Positions 44,179 through 53,865 of a stretch of DNA of 64,000 bases are shown here, piece after piece. Each line of letters starts with the position of its first letter. Position 1 is the first letter of the stretch. The DNA comes from Bacteroidetes bacterium HGW-Bacteroidetes-7 (GTDB taxonomy: Bacteria > Bacteroidota > Bacteroidia > Bacteroidales > UBA932). A program made the translations under genes and the position numbers. The stretch spans positions 1 to 64,000 of the forward strand of contig PHDA01000010.1 in NCBI GenBank assembly GCA_002842465.1, in the 5' to 3' direction. The notes under the pieces are model-generated. The model was given only the letters and a program-made list of their open reading frames with translations. It made no database searches and was not told where the DNA came from.

Positions 44179-47100
44179 TTATTTGGTTTCAAAAAATGCA
44201 ACTATTTGCTTAATTATATTGTTCAACTGGCTCTCTTCTTTTAAAGTTTCAAGAGGAAAACCAATCGATACTGTCTTGTAATCTCCTTTATATGCTACAC
44301 CGGCAGAAATGTTGTTGTCGGAATATCTGAAAATTGTCCAAGCTCCGGTTCCGAAAGGCTCAATACCATCCGGTGCTTCTGCACTATAGGAATAGCTGTT
44401 GGGAGTGGTATAGAAGCTGAAGTTTCCTGTGAAATCATAAAGGCTCTGTACCGCCTTTATTTCTCCGGTCTTTGATGCCCAATTTGTTCTCCACTGATAC
44501 TTAAGTGTGTTCTTGGCAAATTCCTGGCCATCTTTGTCATTTTTAACACTATCCCACAAGTCTGTAGCGATAAAGGCTCCTGATACCAAAATATTACCTC
44601 CTGTCTGAGAGTATTTTGTAATAAAATCTCTTAGGTGTTGAGGGAACACTTCGTATTTATAAGGGTTGGAAGTACGTCCTACAATAGTCTTAATCTGTTT
44701 GCCGGCTATTATGTCAACAATGTCATATTTTGAAATAGAGTCAACACCGTTTACAATAGCCTCGCTGCTTATTGATACAAATGAGTAACCATTATTGGCA
44801 AATGCCTTACCATGAACAAAAGGATAATCAAAACTATTTCCTGCGATTACTTCGGTTTCAAAGTTTGCATACGAAGAACCAAATCCGGGAGAGTCGTCAT
44901 CCATCCAAGGTATTGATCTGCGAAATTCGTATTGACTACCAATGAATGATATATCTTTCAGATATGCAACTCCATTATCTGTATTATCGAAGAATCCGGC
45001 AATTGATGTGTCAGATGAGGCAAATGAATGCGGTGGAGCAACTCTGTTAAATGCGTTTATTATCAATACATTCCCTCTTTCTTGAGGTGATTTATAAACT
45101 GAGAGTATTTCAGAAGGGAAACTTTCACCACCTTTATTAAATGCAGTAATTTTAAAGCTGTAAATTTTTCCTGTCTCAATCTGGAACTCAAATTTGTTAG
45201 ACGTTACTACTGTCCCGTTATCAAAACCGGCACCGTCAACACGAGTGTAAACTATATACCCTTCCGGTTTTGCTGTTGGTTCAAGCTTGTCTTCTGTTCC
45301 ACTCCAGTTTAGAGAGACAACCTGGCCGCTTCTAAGGGCCGAAAACTGTTTAACAGGCAGAGGTTGGACCACATATTCAAGGCCAGACTGTTGGGCTAAA
45401 TACTTGAGCATCCCCTTGTAGATTGCCCTGCTCACATCAAAACGAAATGTGGGGTCAAGGCCATATCTCATATCTGCAAAATTTTGGTGGGAAAGCAGTT
45501 CGAGAAGCATTGTAGGAACCACAGGTGATCTTGACTCTGAATAGGTTCTGTCCCAGATTCCTCTCCTTTGCCAGATTGGTTCATGAAGCTTTTTAATGTC
45601 TTCAACTATTTGAGTTTGAATTAAGTCTGTAAGGTATCTGCCATTAAATCTAGGCTCTCCTGTTGGGAATTTGTCGGAACCGTTTGAAAAACGGGTAAAA
45701 ATTCCAAGTGTTCCAATAATTGAATCATTGAGGGTGGTTCCTGCGTCTGTATGGAAGGCCATTGCCAGATCAACAGGTATATTAAGACCCCTCTCCGTTG
45801 GATTTTTAACGGATCCTCCACTTATGACATTTACCCACTTACCTCTTGACATATAATCATCATTATAGTCGTTTGTGTTTTTATTTGGGCTATAAATTGT
45901 ATCGCTGTAACCAGCCCACTGAAGCCAGTATCTTGCACCCTCGGTAAACCTTGGATAGTTGCTGATAATGGGCTCCGGATCTATTGGCAGAACAATCTTT
46001 TGAAGAGGTTCGTTTGATGAACTAGGTCTGTTTAGAACCAAGCCCTCAGTAGCCGGTTTTCTTGCAATGTTTCCCATTCCTCCGCCAAATTTAACGGCAT
46101 CAGCTGTAATAACGTCACCATTTTTAGAGGTTAGGTTTGACAATGAAACCTCATAACCGGGTTCATCACCAGGGGCAAAAAGAAATGTACCCAGGTAAAT
46201 CCATGTCCCGCCTCCCATTCTCTGGTTAACCGTAAAATGAGTCTCTCCACCGGCATGTTTAACTGTATACTTTGCCTCTTGTGTACTGTTTGGAAAGCTT
46301 TGGTAGGATACATACACAGCATACTCACCTGCCTCCGGAATATGAGGTTTCCAATAGGCATAGCTTAGAGTTCCCTTCTTTATTGAGCTGATTACTCTGG
46401 CGCTCCCCATTTGAAAAGGATTCTCTCCTGTGATATAAATACTTTGAGCATTGTGAAATCCAGGGACAGAGGAATCCTGCCATGCCTCTGATCCGTCAAG
46501 TTCGGCATAACCTGAATATTCTGAATTATTATCTACAATAACCTCATTCTTTTGAACATCCCTTTCACGAGGCATCATAACAACAGCCCCGGCATTCTCT
46601 AACATAGGAACTAAAAATGGGACAACATACGATTGAGTGTAGAGGTCCTCTACAGTTTGGAAAATTCTTGCCCTTTGCCATTCCCATCGGAGTAATTTCT
46701 GTTCATAATAATATCCGTGACTCTGCCACACAGCAATATGCCTGTTGTTTAGTCCGGCAGAAATATTATATGGCTTTGAACTGTTTTTTACAAGATTTCC
46801 TCTGTTTTCAAGCTCTTTTTGAGCATTCCTCAAAGCTCTTCTGCTCTTTACAGGTGCTTTCGAGTTATAAAAGGGCGGAATTAGCTCTTCTAAAGCCAAT
46901 CCGTTGGTTACAATTCTTAAATTGAAAGAACTAAACTCCTGAGGCAACATTGATTTTACAACAGAGTATACAAGTTTTGTATTATCCTCTCTGAATGGAT
47001 ACTCAGCCAATGAGTTTGAAAAGTATATAACAAGATCATTTTTGTATGCAATTGCCGAATCAACCCTTATTCTTCCGGTTGCAAAGGCCTGTTTTCTAAG

Positions 47101-47217
47101 TATCTTTTGTAATGAATCGGCTATTGGTGCAAATTCGTTACTTAATGCCTGCGCCGAAGTTTCTGCTGAAAAGAGAAGCAAAAAGGAGACCAATAGAAGA
47201 GAGAGTATCTTTTTCAT
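44179..47217 (-). CDS. Large secreted amidase-like protein with golvesin/FnIII-type domains
   Basis: This is a 1012-aa protein from ATG 47217 with a signal peptide (ILSLLLVSFLLLFSAETSAQA). It contains a golvesin-like beta domain at ~250-390 (YAVYVSYQSFPNSTQEAKYT), an N-acetylmuramoyl-L-alanine-amidase-like segment around ~405-620 (AFHTDAGTT, LLELLSHQNF), a fibronectin III-like part (~640-720), and a C-terminal region. Relatives are often called xanthan lyase by transfer of name; peptidoglycan or surface-glycan action is more likely. It is an exported protein but has no obvious type IX sorting tail. Confidence 0.7.
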   Translation of the reverse strand: MKKILSLLLVSFLLLFSAETSAQALSNEFAPIADSLQKILRKQAFATGRIRVDSAIAYKNDLVIYFSNSLAEYPFREDNTKLVYSVVKSMLPQEFSSFNLRIVTNGLALEELIPPFYNSKAPVKSRRALRNAQKELENRGNLVKNSSKPYNISAGLNNRHIAVWQSHGYYYEQKLLRWEWQRARIFQTVEDLYTQSYVVPFLVPMLENAGAVVMMPRERDVQKNEVIVDNNSEYSGYAELDGSEAWQDSSVPGFHNAQSIYITGENPFQMGSARVISSIKKGTLSYAYWKPHIPEAGEYAVYVSYQSFPNSTQEAKYTVKHAGGETHFTVNQRMGGGTWIYLGTFLFAPGDEPGYEVSLSNLTSKNGDVITADAVKFGGGMGNIARKPATEGLVLNRPSSSNEPLQKIVLPIDPEPIISNYPRFTEGARYWLQWAGYSDTIYSPNKNTNDYNDDYMSRGKWVNVISGGSVKNPTERGLNIPVDLAMAFHTDAGTTLNDSIIGTLGIFTRFSNGSDKFPTGEPRFNGRYLTDLIQTQIVEDIKKLHEPIWQRRGIWDRTYSESRSPVVPTMLLELLSHQNFADMRYGLDPTFRFDVSRAIYKGMLKYLAQQSGLEYVVQPLPVKQFSALRSGQVVSLNWSGTEDKLEPTAKPEGYIVYTRVDGAGFDNGTVVTSNKFEFQIETGKIYSFKITAFNKGGESFPSEILSVYKSPQERGNVLIINAFNRVAPPHSFASSDTSIAGFFDNTDNGVAYLKDISFIGSQYEFRRSIPWMDDDSPGFGSSYANFETEVIAGNSFDYPFVHGKAFANNGYSFVSISSEAIVNGVDSISKYDIVDIIAGKQIKTIVGRTSNPYKYEVFPQHLRDFITKYSQTGGNILVSGAFIATDLWDSVKNDKDGQEFAKNTLKYQWRTNWASKTGEIKAVQSLYDFTGNFSFYTTPNSYSYSAEAPDGIEPFGTGAWTIFRYSDNNISAGVAYKGDYKTVSIGFPLETLKEESQLNNIIKQIVAFFETK

Positions 47218-47289
47218 CAAAGTATCTTTTAAAGTGCACAAAAATAGTCAAAAATTAAGTAAGGTCTATTGGCAATGTCTCTAAAAGCT

Positions 47290-47297
47290 TAACTTTA
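47290..47297 (+). promoter_or_regulatory. -7-like promoter element of the desulfhydrase gene
   Basis: TAACTTTA, one mismatch from TAnnTTTG, lies 21 bp before ATG 47319. Confidence 0.4.
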
Positions 47298-47318
47298 CAC
47301 AACTTTTAACTAAACTCT

Positions 47319-48296
47319 ATGAAAAAGAGACTATCATTGGCAAATGTGCCAACCAATATTACCAAAGCAGAAAGATTGTCACAAGAACTTGGCGTTAATA
47401 TCTTTATTAAAAGAGACGATCAAACAGGGACTGAAATTTCCGGGAATAAAATTAGAAAACTAGAGTACGCTCTTAATGAGGCGATTGAAAAAGGATGCAC
47501 CAGAGTTATTACAACAGGAGGACTTCAATCCAACCACTGCCGTGCAACAACAGCAGCAGCAACTATTCTTGGTTTAAAAACTACAGTTTTACTAAGAGTG
47601 ACCGAAGGGACAAAAGTAGAAGGCAATTATTTTCTGGATAAATTGTTTGGTGCTGAGGTCGTTTTCTGTACTCCCGATGAATACCGGAACTCCAGGAATG
47701 AAATCATGCAAAAGCTTGCTCAAGAGAGAGAAAAAAATGGGGAGAGATGCTATGTAATACCAGAAGGGGCATCATTTGGAATAGGTTCACTAGGGTACTT
47801 TGAGGCAATGCAGGAGATTGCTGTACAAGAGAAAGAGATGGGAGTTAGATTTGATACGGTAGTTGTTGCAGTTGGTTCCGGCGGCACATACTCAGGCTTG
47901 TATCTTGCAAATAAGCATTTTAACTCAGGAAAGAGAGTAATTGGATTTGCAGTATGCGACGATAGTGACTATTTTGCCAAAAGAATTGATTCGATAAACA
48001 AAGAGGCAATCGAACATCTTGGTTTTGGGGTTGAGAGTAGGGTAGAGGAGATCGAGATTAATGACAAGTATGTGGGAATAGGTTATGCTTTAAGTCGTCC
48101 CGAAGAGCTTGAATTCATAAAATACATAGCTACCCTTGAAGGGTTGGTTCTTGACCCGGTTTATACAGGAAAAGCAATGTACGGACTATATAATGAGATT
48201 AAAGAGGGAAAAATAACCGGTGCGAAAAACATTTTGTTTATACACACCGGTGGTCTTTTTGGACTGTTCCCTAAACAAGATCAGTTTAACTTTTAG
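47319..48296 (+). CDS. dcyD: D-cysteine desulfhydrase/ACC deaminase-like PLP enzyme
   Basis: This is a 325-aa protein of the fold-type II PLP family. PLP Lys is K44 in SGNKIRKLEY. TTGGLQSNHCRATTA binds the substrate carboxylate, and GSGGTYSGLYL the phosphate. Sequence alone does not separate D-cysteine desulfhydrase from 1-aminocyclopropane-1-carboxylate deaminase; the nearby desulfidase-like gene favours the first. Its stop overlaps the end of pruA by 11 bp (convergent). Confidence 0.8.
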   Translation: MKKRLSLANVPTNITKAERLSQELGVNIFIKRDDQTGTEISGNKIRKLEYALNEAIEKGCTRVITTGGLQSNHCRATTAAATILGLKTTVLLRVTEGTKVEGNYFLDKLFGAEVVFCTPDEYRNSRNEIMQKLAQEREKNGERCYVIPEGASFGIGSLGYFEAMQEIAVQEKEMGVRFDTVVVAVGSGGTYSGLYLANKHFNSGKRVIGFAVCDDSDYFAKRIDSINKEAIEHLGFGVESRVEEIEINDKYVGIGYALSRPEELEFIKYIATLEGLVLDPVYTGKAMYGLYNEIKEGKITGAKNILFIHTGGLFGLFPKQDQFNF

Positions 48297-49929
48297 AAGA
48301 TCTCTTTTTCATATATCCATATCTTATATCAACAGGTGGGATAAAGGTCTCTTTTACAGTTCTTGGACTGACCCACCTTATGAGATTGAACACCCCTCCG
48401 GCTTTGTCATTGGTTCCTGAGCCTCTTGAGCCGCCAAATGGCTGTTTTCCAACAACTGCTCCTGTAGGCTTGTCATTAATGTAAAAATTTCCGGCAGCAT
48501 ACCTGAGTCTGTTACAAATACCTGCTACTGCCACTCTGTCTTGTCCGAAAACCGCTCCGGTAAGCCCGTAAGGCGATGTAGTGTCACAAAGATCAAGCGT
48601 TTGTTCAATTTGGTCATCTTCATATACATATGCTGTTAAAACCGGGCCAAATATCTCCTCCTCCATGGTTAAGAAATGGGGATTGGTGGTATGAATGAGT
48701 GTAGGTTTGACAAAGAACCCTATTGAGTCATCATACTCTCCTCCAAAGATAATTTCTGCCTCATTTGAACTTTGAGCCTTTTTAATGTATGAAGCAATAT
48801 TTTCGAATGAGGCCTTATCTATTACTGCATTTACAAAATTGTCTGAATCAGCTACATCTCCAATTTTTACACTCTCTGATATTTTAATAATCTCGTTTTT
48901 AAACTCTTCCCACAGTGATCTTGGAATATAAGCCCTGGAAGCAGCCGAACACTTTTGACCCTGATATTCGAAAGCTCCGCTGTACGCAGCAACAGCTACC
49001 TCAATTACATTAGCAGAGGGGTGTACAAAAATAAAATCTTTACCTCCTGTTTCACCTACAACTCTTGGATAAGAATGGTAACTAGTAAGTCTTTCTCCTA
49101 CTTGTCTCCACAATGAGTTAAAAGTTGCATTTGATCCGGTAAAGTGAATTCCGGCAAGATGGGGTGATTTCAGAACCTCGTTACCGATCAAAGCACCACT
49201 ACCTGGAACAAAATTCACAACTCCCGGAGGAACACCAGCCTCTAGGAATATTTTCATAAGGTAATAATTTGACAATAAAGCTGTTGTTGCAGGTTTCCAG
49301 ACAGTTGTATTGCCCATCATCACAGGCGAGAGGTTTAAGTTTGAGGCTATTGATGTAAAGTTAAAGGGACTTACAGAGAAGACGAAACCTTCAAGAGCTC
49401 TGTACTCCATCCTGTTTAGTTGATTAAATGAAGAAATCGGTTGAGTTTTATAAATCTCCGATGCAAAGTATACATTAAACCTTAAGAAATCTGCAGTTTC
49501 ACAAATGGCGTCAATTTCTGACTGGTATATATTTTTGCTCTGCCCCAGCATAGTAGCCGCATTTATCAATGCTCTATACTTAACTGTTAGAAGATCAGCA
49601 ATCTTTAGCATAATTGAAGCTCTGGTTGTCCAGTTAAGGTCAGACCAGATTTTGTGAGAATCAACAGCAGCATCAATTGCCATTTTAATCTCTTTTTCGC
49701 CCGCTTTGTGATAGTTAGCCAGCACATGATTGTGATTATGAGGCATAACTACATTTCCTTTATCATTAGTGAATATCTCCTTACCCCCAATAATCAATGG
49801 AATCTCCACAACAATCTCAGATTGCCTTTTAAGCTCCTTTTCAAGTTCTTCTCTCTCCAGGCTCCCGTCCAGATATTCAAGAATTGGCTCATTTGAAGGA
49901 ATTGGAAAATTATGTAATGAATTATTCAT
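48286..49929 (-). CDS. pruA: L-glutamate gamma-semialdehyde dehydrogenase
   Basis: This is a 547-aa aldehyde dehydrogenase. Catalytic Cys in EYQGQKCSAASRAY, general-base Glu in RVVGETGGKDF, and NAD loop HFTGSNATFNSLWR. The length and the ending KPFGG-type motif (GKQPFGGSRGSGTND) match the stand-alone P5C dehydrogenase found in Bacteroidota. It oxidises glutamate semialdehyde to glutamate for proline or arginine breakdown. The proline dehydrogenase is not in the window. Confidence 0.93.
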   Translation of the reverse strand: MNNSLHNFPIPSNEPILEYLDGSLEREELEKELKRQSEIVVEIPLIIGGKEIFTNDKGNVVMPHNHNHVLANYHKAGEKEIKMAIDAAVDSHKIWSDLNWTTRASIMLKIADLLTVKYRALINAATMLGQSKNIYQSEIDAICETADFLRFNVYFASEIYKTQPISSFNQLNRMEYRALEGFVFSVSPFNFTSIASNLNLSPVMMGNTTVWKPATTALLSNYYLMKIFLEAGVPPGVVNFVPGSGALIGNEVLKSPHLAGIHFTGSNATFNSLWRQVGERLTSYHSYPRVVGETGGKDFIFVHPSANVIEVAVAAYSGAFEYQGQKCSAASRAYIPRSLWEEFKNEIIKISESVKIGDVADSDNFVNAVIDKASFENIASYIKKAQSSNEAEIIFGGEYDDSIGFFVKPTLIHTTNPHFLTMEEEIFGPVLTAYVYEDDQIEQTLDLCDTTSPYGLTGAVFGQDRVAVAGICNRLRYAAGNFYINDKPTGAVVGKQPFGGSRGSGTNDKAGGVFNLIRWVSPRTVKETFIPPVDIRYGYMKKRSSKS

Positions 49930-49981
49930 ATTTAATTATTTAAATTGGTACTTATTTTAATATATATGCAACAATTGAAAA

Positions 49982-50569
49982 ATGAATTCGTTTAAAAAGC
50001 AGAAACGATTAACAAATATGAATCACTTCTTTAAGCAGGTAACAAGAAGAGCCCCTTCAGAAGAAGAAAAAATTTATGATGAGTGTCATAAACGGCTCTA
50101 TTTTACAAGTCTGCGAATTTTAAACAATCAGTTTGAAGCAGAGGAGGTAATGCACGATACCCTGTTGAAATATTTTGACAGAGGCGAAAAATTCAAAGAT
50201 TTAAAAGAGAGAAATGCCTGGATGACAAGAGTATGCGTAAATCTTTCTATTGACAGATTCAGAAAACGAAAATCAGAAGAGCTCAGACTTTTGTCAGAAG
50301 AACTTAAAAGAGACAACGTTGATGAGAACCTAACCCAGGATATGCCTGAATACTCATTCAAAGGAGTAACCGTTGATATGGTCAAGGAGGCGCTGGAGAG
50401 GTTGGCCGCAGGATACAGACTCGTACTTTCTCTGAATTTATTTGAAGGTTATGACTATGAAGAGATTGCGCAGATACTCAATTTAAAGGAGGTTACTGTC
50501 CGTTCACAATACATAAGAGGCAAAGCAAGGTTGGTTGAAGAGATAGAAAAATTTAAAAATTTAAGATAA
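49982..50569 (+). CDS. ECF-type RNA polymerase sigma factor
   Basis: This is a 195-aa protein; ATG 50018 is a possible later start. Region 2: LYFTSLRILNNQFEAEEVMH and RNAWMTRVCVNLSIDRFRKR. Region 4: LSLNLFEGYDYEEIAQILNL with the helix-turn-helix ending VTVRSQYIRGKARL. It directs RNA polymerase to a stress or envelope regulon. It is followed after 10 bp by a single-helix membrane protein, the probable anti-sigma partner, and then a DUF2807 protein. Confidence 0.9.
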   Translation: MNSFKKQKRLTNMNHFFKQVTRRAPSEEEKIYDECHKRLYFTSLRILNNQFEAEEVMHDTLLKYFDRGEKFKDLKERNAWMTRVCVNLSIDRFRKRKSEELRLLSEELKRDNVDENLTQDMPEYSFKGVTVDMVKEALERLAAGYRLVLSLNLFEGYDYEEIAQILNLKEVTVRSQYIRGKARLVEEIEKFKNLR

Positions 50570-50579
50570 TTATTCAGTT

Positions 50580-51038
50580 ATGGAGACTATAAATGATATG
50601 ATTAAAAATAACAGGGAGATGTTTGAAAACGATCAACTTCCCGAAGGTCACAAAGATAGATTTCTTAAGAAAGTTGCCAGAAAAAGATTGGCTTCAAAAA
50701 GAGAGTTTTTTTACAAGGTAGCAGCAGCATTTCTGATATTCGCAGCGGTTACATTGCCATGGGTCTTAAATGACACACAATCAGGTAGCTATTTGGCAAC
50801 GCTTGAAAGAGAGAGTTCGGCACTCTATATAATGGCTGAAAAGCTTGATCCATTAAATAGAGAGATGGTAATAAGTACACTAGATCAATTAACTTCAGAA
50901 GCAGTTCCTTTTGCAGACCAGTTACCTGATAACCTGGACAGGAAAACAACAATCAGGAAGAACAGAGAGTATTATGGTCCGAAAATCGATGGAGTTGGAA
51001 GACTTAGAGGTTATGTGAGCGAATTACTTGAGAATTAA
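50580..51038 (+). CDS. Small membrane protein, putative anti-sigma factor
   Basis: This is a 152-aa protein. About 45 cytoplasmic residues (LPEGHKDRFLKKVARKR) precede one membrane helix (EFFYKVAAAFLIFAAVTLPW, ~40-60), then an outside domain. No zinc motif is seen. Its place right after the sigma factor and its topology fit an anti-sigma or co-regulator; I do not recognise a named domain. Confidence 0.65.
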   Translation: METINDMIKNNREMFENDQLPEGHKDRFLKKVARKRLASKREFFYKVAAAFLIFAAVTLPWVLNDTQSGSYLATLERESSALYIMAEKLDPLNREMVISTLDQLTSEAVPFADQLPDNLDRKTTIRKNREYYGPKIDGVGRLRGYVSELLEN

Positions 51039-51089
51039 AGATATAAACTAACACAAAATATTTATTAAATAATTTAAAAAATCAATCAA

Positions 51090-51968
51090 ATGAAAAAATT
51101 TCTATCATTCGCGTTTGTGATGATGTTTGCAATGACATTATTCGCACAGACAGAAAAAAAGAGTTTTAATGTAAGCGGCTTTGAAGGAATAGACGCAGGC
51201 GGTGTATTCGAAATCGAGCTTGTAAAAGGCGATAAAGAGAGTCTTACAATTGAAACAGAGGCAGAGATAATGCCACACGTAAAGGTTAAAGTTACAGGCG
51301 GTGTCCTCAGATTGTCTATTGAGACCAATGACCTGCCATCAAAATTTAAGAGAAACATGAAGGCGGTAAAAGCCTATGTATCTGTAAAAAATCTTACAAA
51401 TATCAATTTGTCCGGTGTTACAAAAATGAATGTAACCTCAGCCTTCACTACAAACGACTTTATAGCCAGAATTAGCGGAGTTTCTAAAGTTGAAGGTTTG
51501 AACATAACTGCAAAATCAATTAAAGTAAACCTGAGCGGTGCATCATCAATGGACATCAAAGGCAAGGCAGAGACAGCCTCATTTGAGTTGTCTGGAGCGA
51601 GCAAAATCACAATCAATCAGGATTTTGGAGGTCTTAAGCTGGGTGGAAGCGGTGCAGCTAAAATTGATATTACCGGGTCCAATGAGTACGCCGAACTATC
51701 ATTCTCTGGTGCTGTTAACACCAGAATGTCAGGTGGATCGTCAACAAAAATTTTATTGGAGATGTCCGGAGCTTCAAAGTTTGAAGCACCAGATTACCCG
51801 GTAAAAGAGATGGATATTAAGGTTAGCGGAGTATCAAATGTTAATGTTAATGTAACTGAAAGCATCTCCGTTGAGGTTAGCGGAGGATCAAATATTAGAT
51901 ATAAAGGTGATCCACAAATTAAGAAGGTAGATATCAGCTCAATATCAACTTTCAAAAAGATAAATTAA
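51090..51968 (+). CDS. DUF2807 (head GIN domain) exported protein
   Basis: This is a 292-aa protein with a signal peptide (FLSFAFVMMFAMTLFAQ). The mature part repeats short beta segments: NVSGFEGIDAGGVFEIELV, INLSGVTKMNV, VNLSGASSMDI, FELSGASKITI, LEMSGASKFEA. These spaced (N/S)LSGAS units predict a right-handed beta-helix of the DUF2807 type, often called a putative auto-transporter adhesin. Third gene of the sigma-factor unit; it may be a regulon member or sensor of envelope state. Confidence 0.85.
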   Translation: MKKFLSFAFVMMFAMTLFAQTEKKSFNVSGFEGIDAGGVFEIELVKGDKESLTIETEAEIMPHVKVKVTGGVLRLSIETNDLPSKFKRNMKAVKAYVSVKNLTNINLSGVTKMNVTSAFTTNDFIARISGVSKVEGLNITAKSIKVNLSGASSMDIKGKAETASFELSGASKITINQDFGGLKLGGSGAAKIDITGSNEYAELSFSGAVNTRMSGGSSTKILLEMSGASKFEAPDYPVKEMDIKVSGVSNVNVNVTESISVEVSGGSNIRYKGDPQIKKVDISSISTFKKIN

Positions 51969-51989
51969 CTCTCTTTATGCTCATTTTAC

Positions 51990-51997
51990 TATCTTTA
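51990..51997 (+). promoter_or_regulatory. -7-like promoter element of the M19 dipeptidase gene
   Basis: TATCTTTA, one mismatch from TAnnTTTG, lies 17 bp before ATG 52015. Confidence 0.4.
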
Positions 51998-52014
51998 ACA
52001 AAAATAGAGATAAA

Positions 52015-53091
52015 ATGAGCTATAAGAAACTACACCAAAATGCCTTTGTGCTTGATTCCCATTGTGATACTCCTTTAAGATTAATTGAAGGATCTGATCT
52101 TGGAAAAAAACTGCACAAAGGCCATTTTGATTACATCAGAATGAAAGAGGGCGGCCTTGATGCCGTTTTTTTTGCAATTTATACATCCGGAAAGCTTGAA
52201 CCCGATGCTGCTACCAGAAGAGCATTGCAGCTTATAGCCGGTGTTTACGACTCTGTTGAGGCAAATTCCAGCAAAGTAGCCGTTGCACTGGATGCAGAGG
52301 AGGCACTTACAAATAGAGAGAATGGAATTTTATCAATTTTTCTTGGAATGGAAAATGGAGCCCCAATTCAGAAAGATCTGGGTCTGCTCAGACTGTTCTA
52401 TGACATGGGAATCAGATATATGACTCTCTCTCACGCGGCCAATAACGAAATTTGCGACTCATGTGCATCAAAGGAGAAGAGATGGAATGGGTTAAGCCCA
52501 TTTGGAATTGAGGTTATAAAAGAGATGAACCGTCTGGGAATGCTCATTGATGTGTCACATATATCAGATGAAGCCTTTTACGATGTACTTAAACATTCAG
52601 ATCAACCTGTTGTAGCGACACACTCATGTTGCAGGGCAATTGCCAATCACCCTAGAAATCTTACAGATCAAATGATTATAGATCTTGCTGCCAAGGGTGG
52701 GGTGATTCAAATAAATTTTTATCCTCCGTTTTTAAACAGTGAATATGCCGAGAAATTCTGGCCACTTTGCGATGAGTTTGAAAAGGCTGAGGAGCTGTAT
52801 AAACTTGATCCCATTAAACATGAGGCATTATACAACCAGGCAACTGAAATGATGTTTGCTATAAAAAGGCCATCATATACAGAGGTTGTTGACCATATTG
52901 ATCATGTGGTTAAATTGGTTGGTACAGACCATGTTGGGATAGGTTCTGATTTTGACGGAATTGAGGTGACGCCTGAAGGTCTTGAAGGGGTAGATAAGTT
53001 ACCCGTTATTACTAAAGAACTTAAGTCAAGAGGCTATTCAGACGAAGACATTGTCAAAATTTTGGGAGGAAATTTCTTAAGATTACTATAA
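52015..53091 (+). CDS. Membrane dipeptidase-type M19 peptidase
   Basis: This is a 358-aa protein. Zinc ligands are in DSHCDTP (H17, D19), the bridging Glu in GMENGAPI, and the later His in DVSHISD and THSCCRA. GIGSDFDGIE is the C-terminal family motif. It cleaves dipeptides, including D-residue forms. There is no signal peptide, so it is probably cytoplasmic. It is followed after 11 bp by an SDR gene. Confidence 0.92.
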   Translation: MSYKKLHQNAFVLDSHCDTPLRLIEGSDLGKKLHKGHFDYIRMKEGGLDAVFFAIYTSGKLEPDAATRRALQLIAGVYDSVEANSSKVAVALDAEEALTNRENGILSIFLGMENGAPIQKDLGLLRLFYDMGIRYMTLSHAANNEICDSCASKEKRWNGLSPFGIEVIKEMNRLGMLIDVSHISDEAFYDVLKHSDQPVVATHSCCRAIANHPRNLTDQMIIDLAAKGGVIQINFYPPFLNSEYAEKFWPLCDEFEKAEELYKLDPIKHEALYNQATEMMFAIKRPSYTEVVDHIDHVVKLVGTDHVGIGSDFDGIEVTPEGLEGVDKLPVITKELKSRGYSDEDIVKILGGNFLRLL

Positions 53092-53102
53092 TTCAGCATT
53101 TT

Positions 53103-53864
53103 ATGGCAAAGATAGCGTTAGTTACAGGCGCCACTTCCGGCATCGGAAGGGCAATATCCTCTATTATGGCAAAAGAGGGATATGACATTATTGCAACAGG
53201 TCGTAGAGCATCTCTTCTATCTGAACTCTCAAAAGAGCTGGAAACTAAGTATAAAGTAAGGGTTCTTCCATTAAGCTTCGATGTAAGAGATGCCTCTCAG
53301 GTTGAGCACTATCTGGGTAAAATATCCGAGAAATGGTCAGATATTTCGCTTTTGGTTAATAATGCAGGCCTGGCGGTTGGACTTAACCCTGTTAACACAG
53401 GTGTGGTTGATGATTGGGAGAGAATGGTTGATACCAATATAAAAGGCTTACTATATGTCTCCAGAATAGTATCCAGTATGATGATAAAAAGGGGAGGAGG
53501 GCATATTATAAATATTGGCTCAATAGCGGGTAAAGGTGTCTATCCAAATGGAAACGTATACTGCGCAACAAAACATGCAGTTGATGCCCTTTCAAAAGGT
53601 ATGATGATGGATCTTTATACCCACAATATCAGAGTGTCTCAGATTTGTCCCGGTGCCGCAGAAACTGAGTTTTCTCAAGTTAGATTCAAGGGTGATTTGG
53701 ATAAAGCAGCTGATGTTTATAAAGGTTTTACACCACTTTCAGCAGAAGATATTGCAGACGTAGTAAGGTATGTAGCACTTGCTCCACCTCATGTTAATAT
53801 CTCAGATGTAGTAATTATGCCAACTGCTCAGGCCTCAGTCTCCCTTATTAACAGAAAAGTGTGA
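53103..53864 (+). CDS. Short-chain dehydrogenase, YdfG-like
   Basis: This is a 253-aa protein. Cofactor motif VTGATSGIGRAIS, NNAGLAVG, catalytic Ser in INIGSIAGKG, and YCATKHAV with Tyr and Lys. ATGRRASL after beta-2 points to NADP. The length and C-terminus (VVIMPTAQAS) match the YdfG group that oxidises L-allo-threonine, serine or 3-hydroxy acids. Converges on the serine hydrolase gene 1 bp away. Confidence 0.87.
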   Translation: MAKIALVTGATSGIGRAISSIMAKEGYDIIATGRRASLLSELSKELETKYKVRVLPLSFDVRDASQVEHYLGKISEKWSDISLLVNNAGLAVGLNPVNTGVVDDWERMVDTNIKGLLYVSRIVSSMMIKRGGGHIINIGSIAGKGVYPNGNVYCATKHAVDALSKGMMMDLYTHNIRVSQICPGAAETEFSQVRFKGDLDKAADVYKGFTPLSAEDIADVVRYVALAPPHVNISDVVIMPTAQASVSLINRKV

Positions 53865-53865
53865 A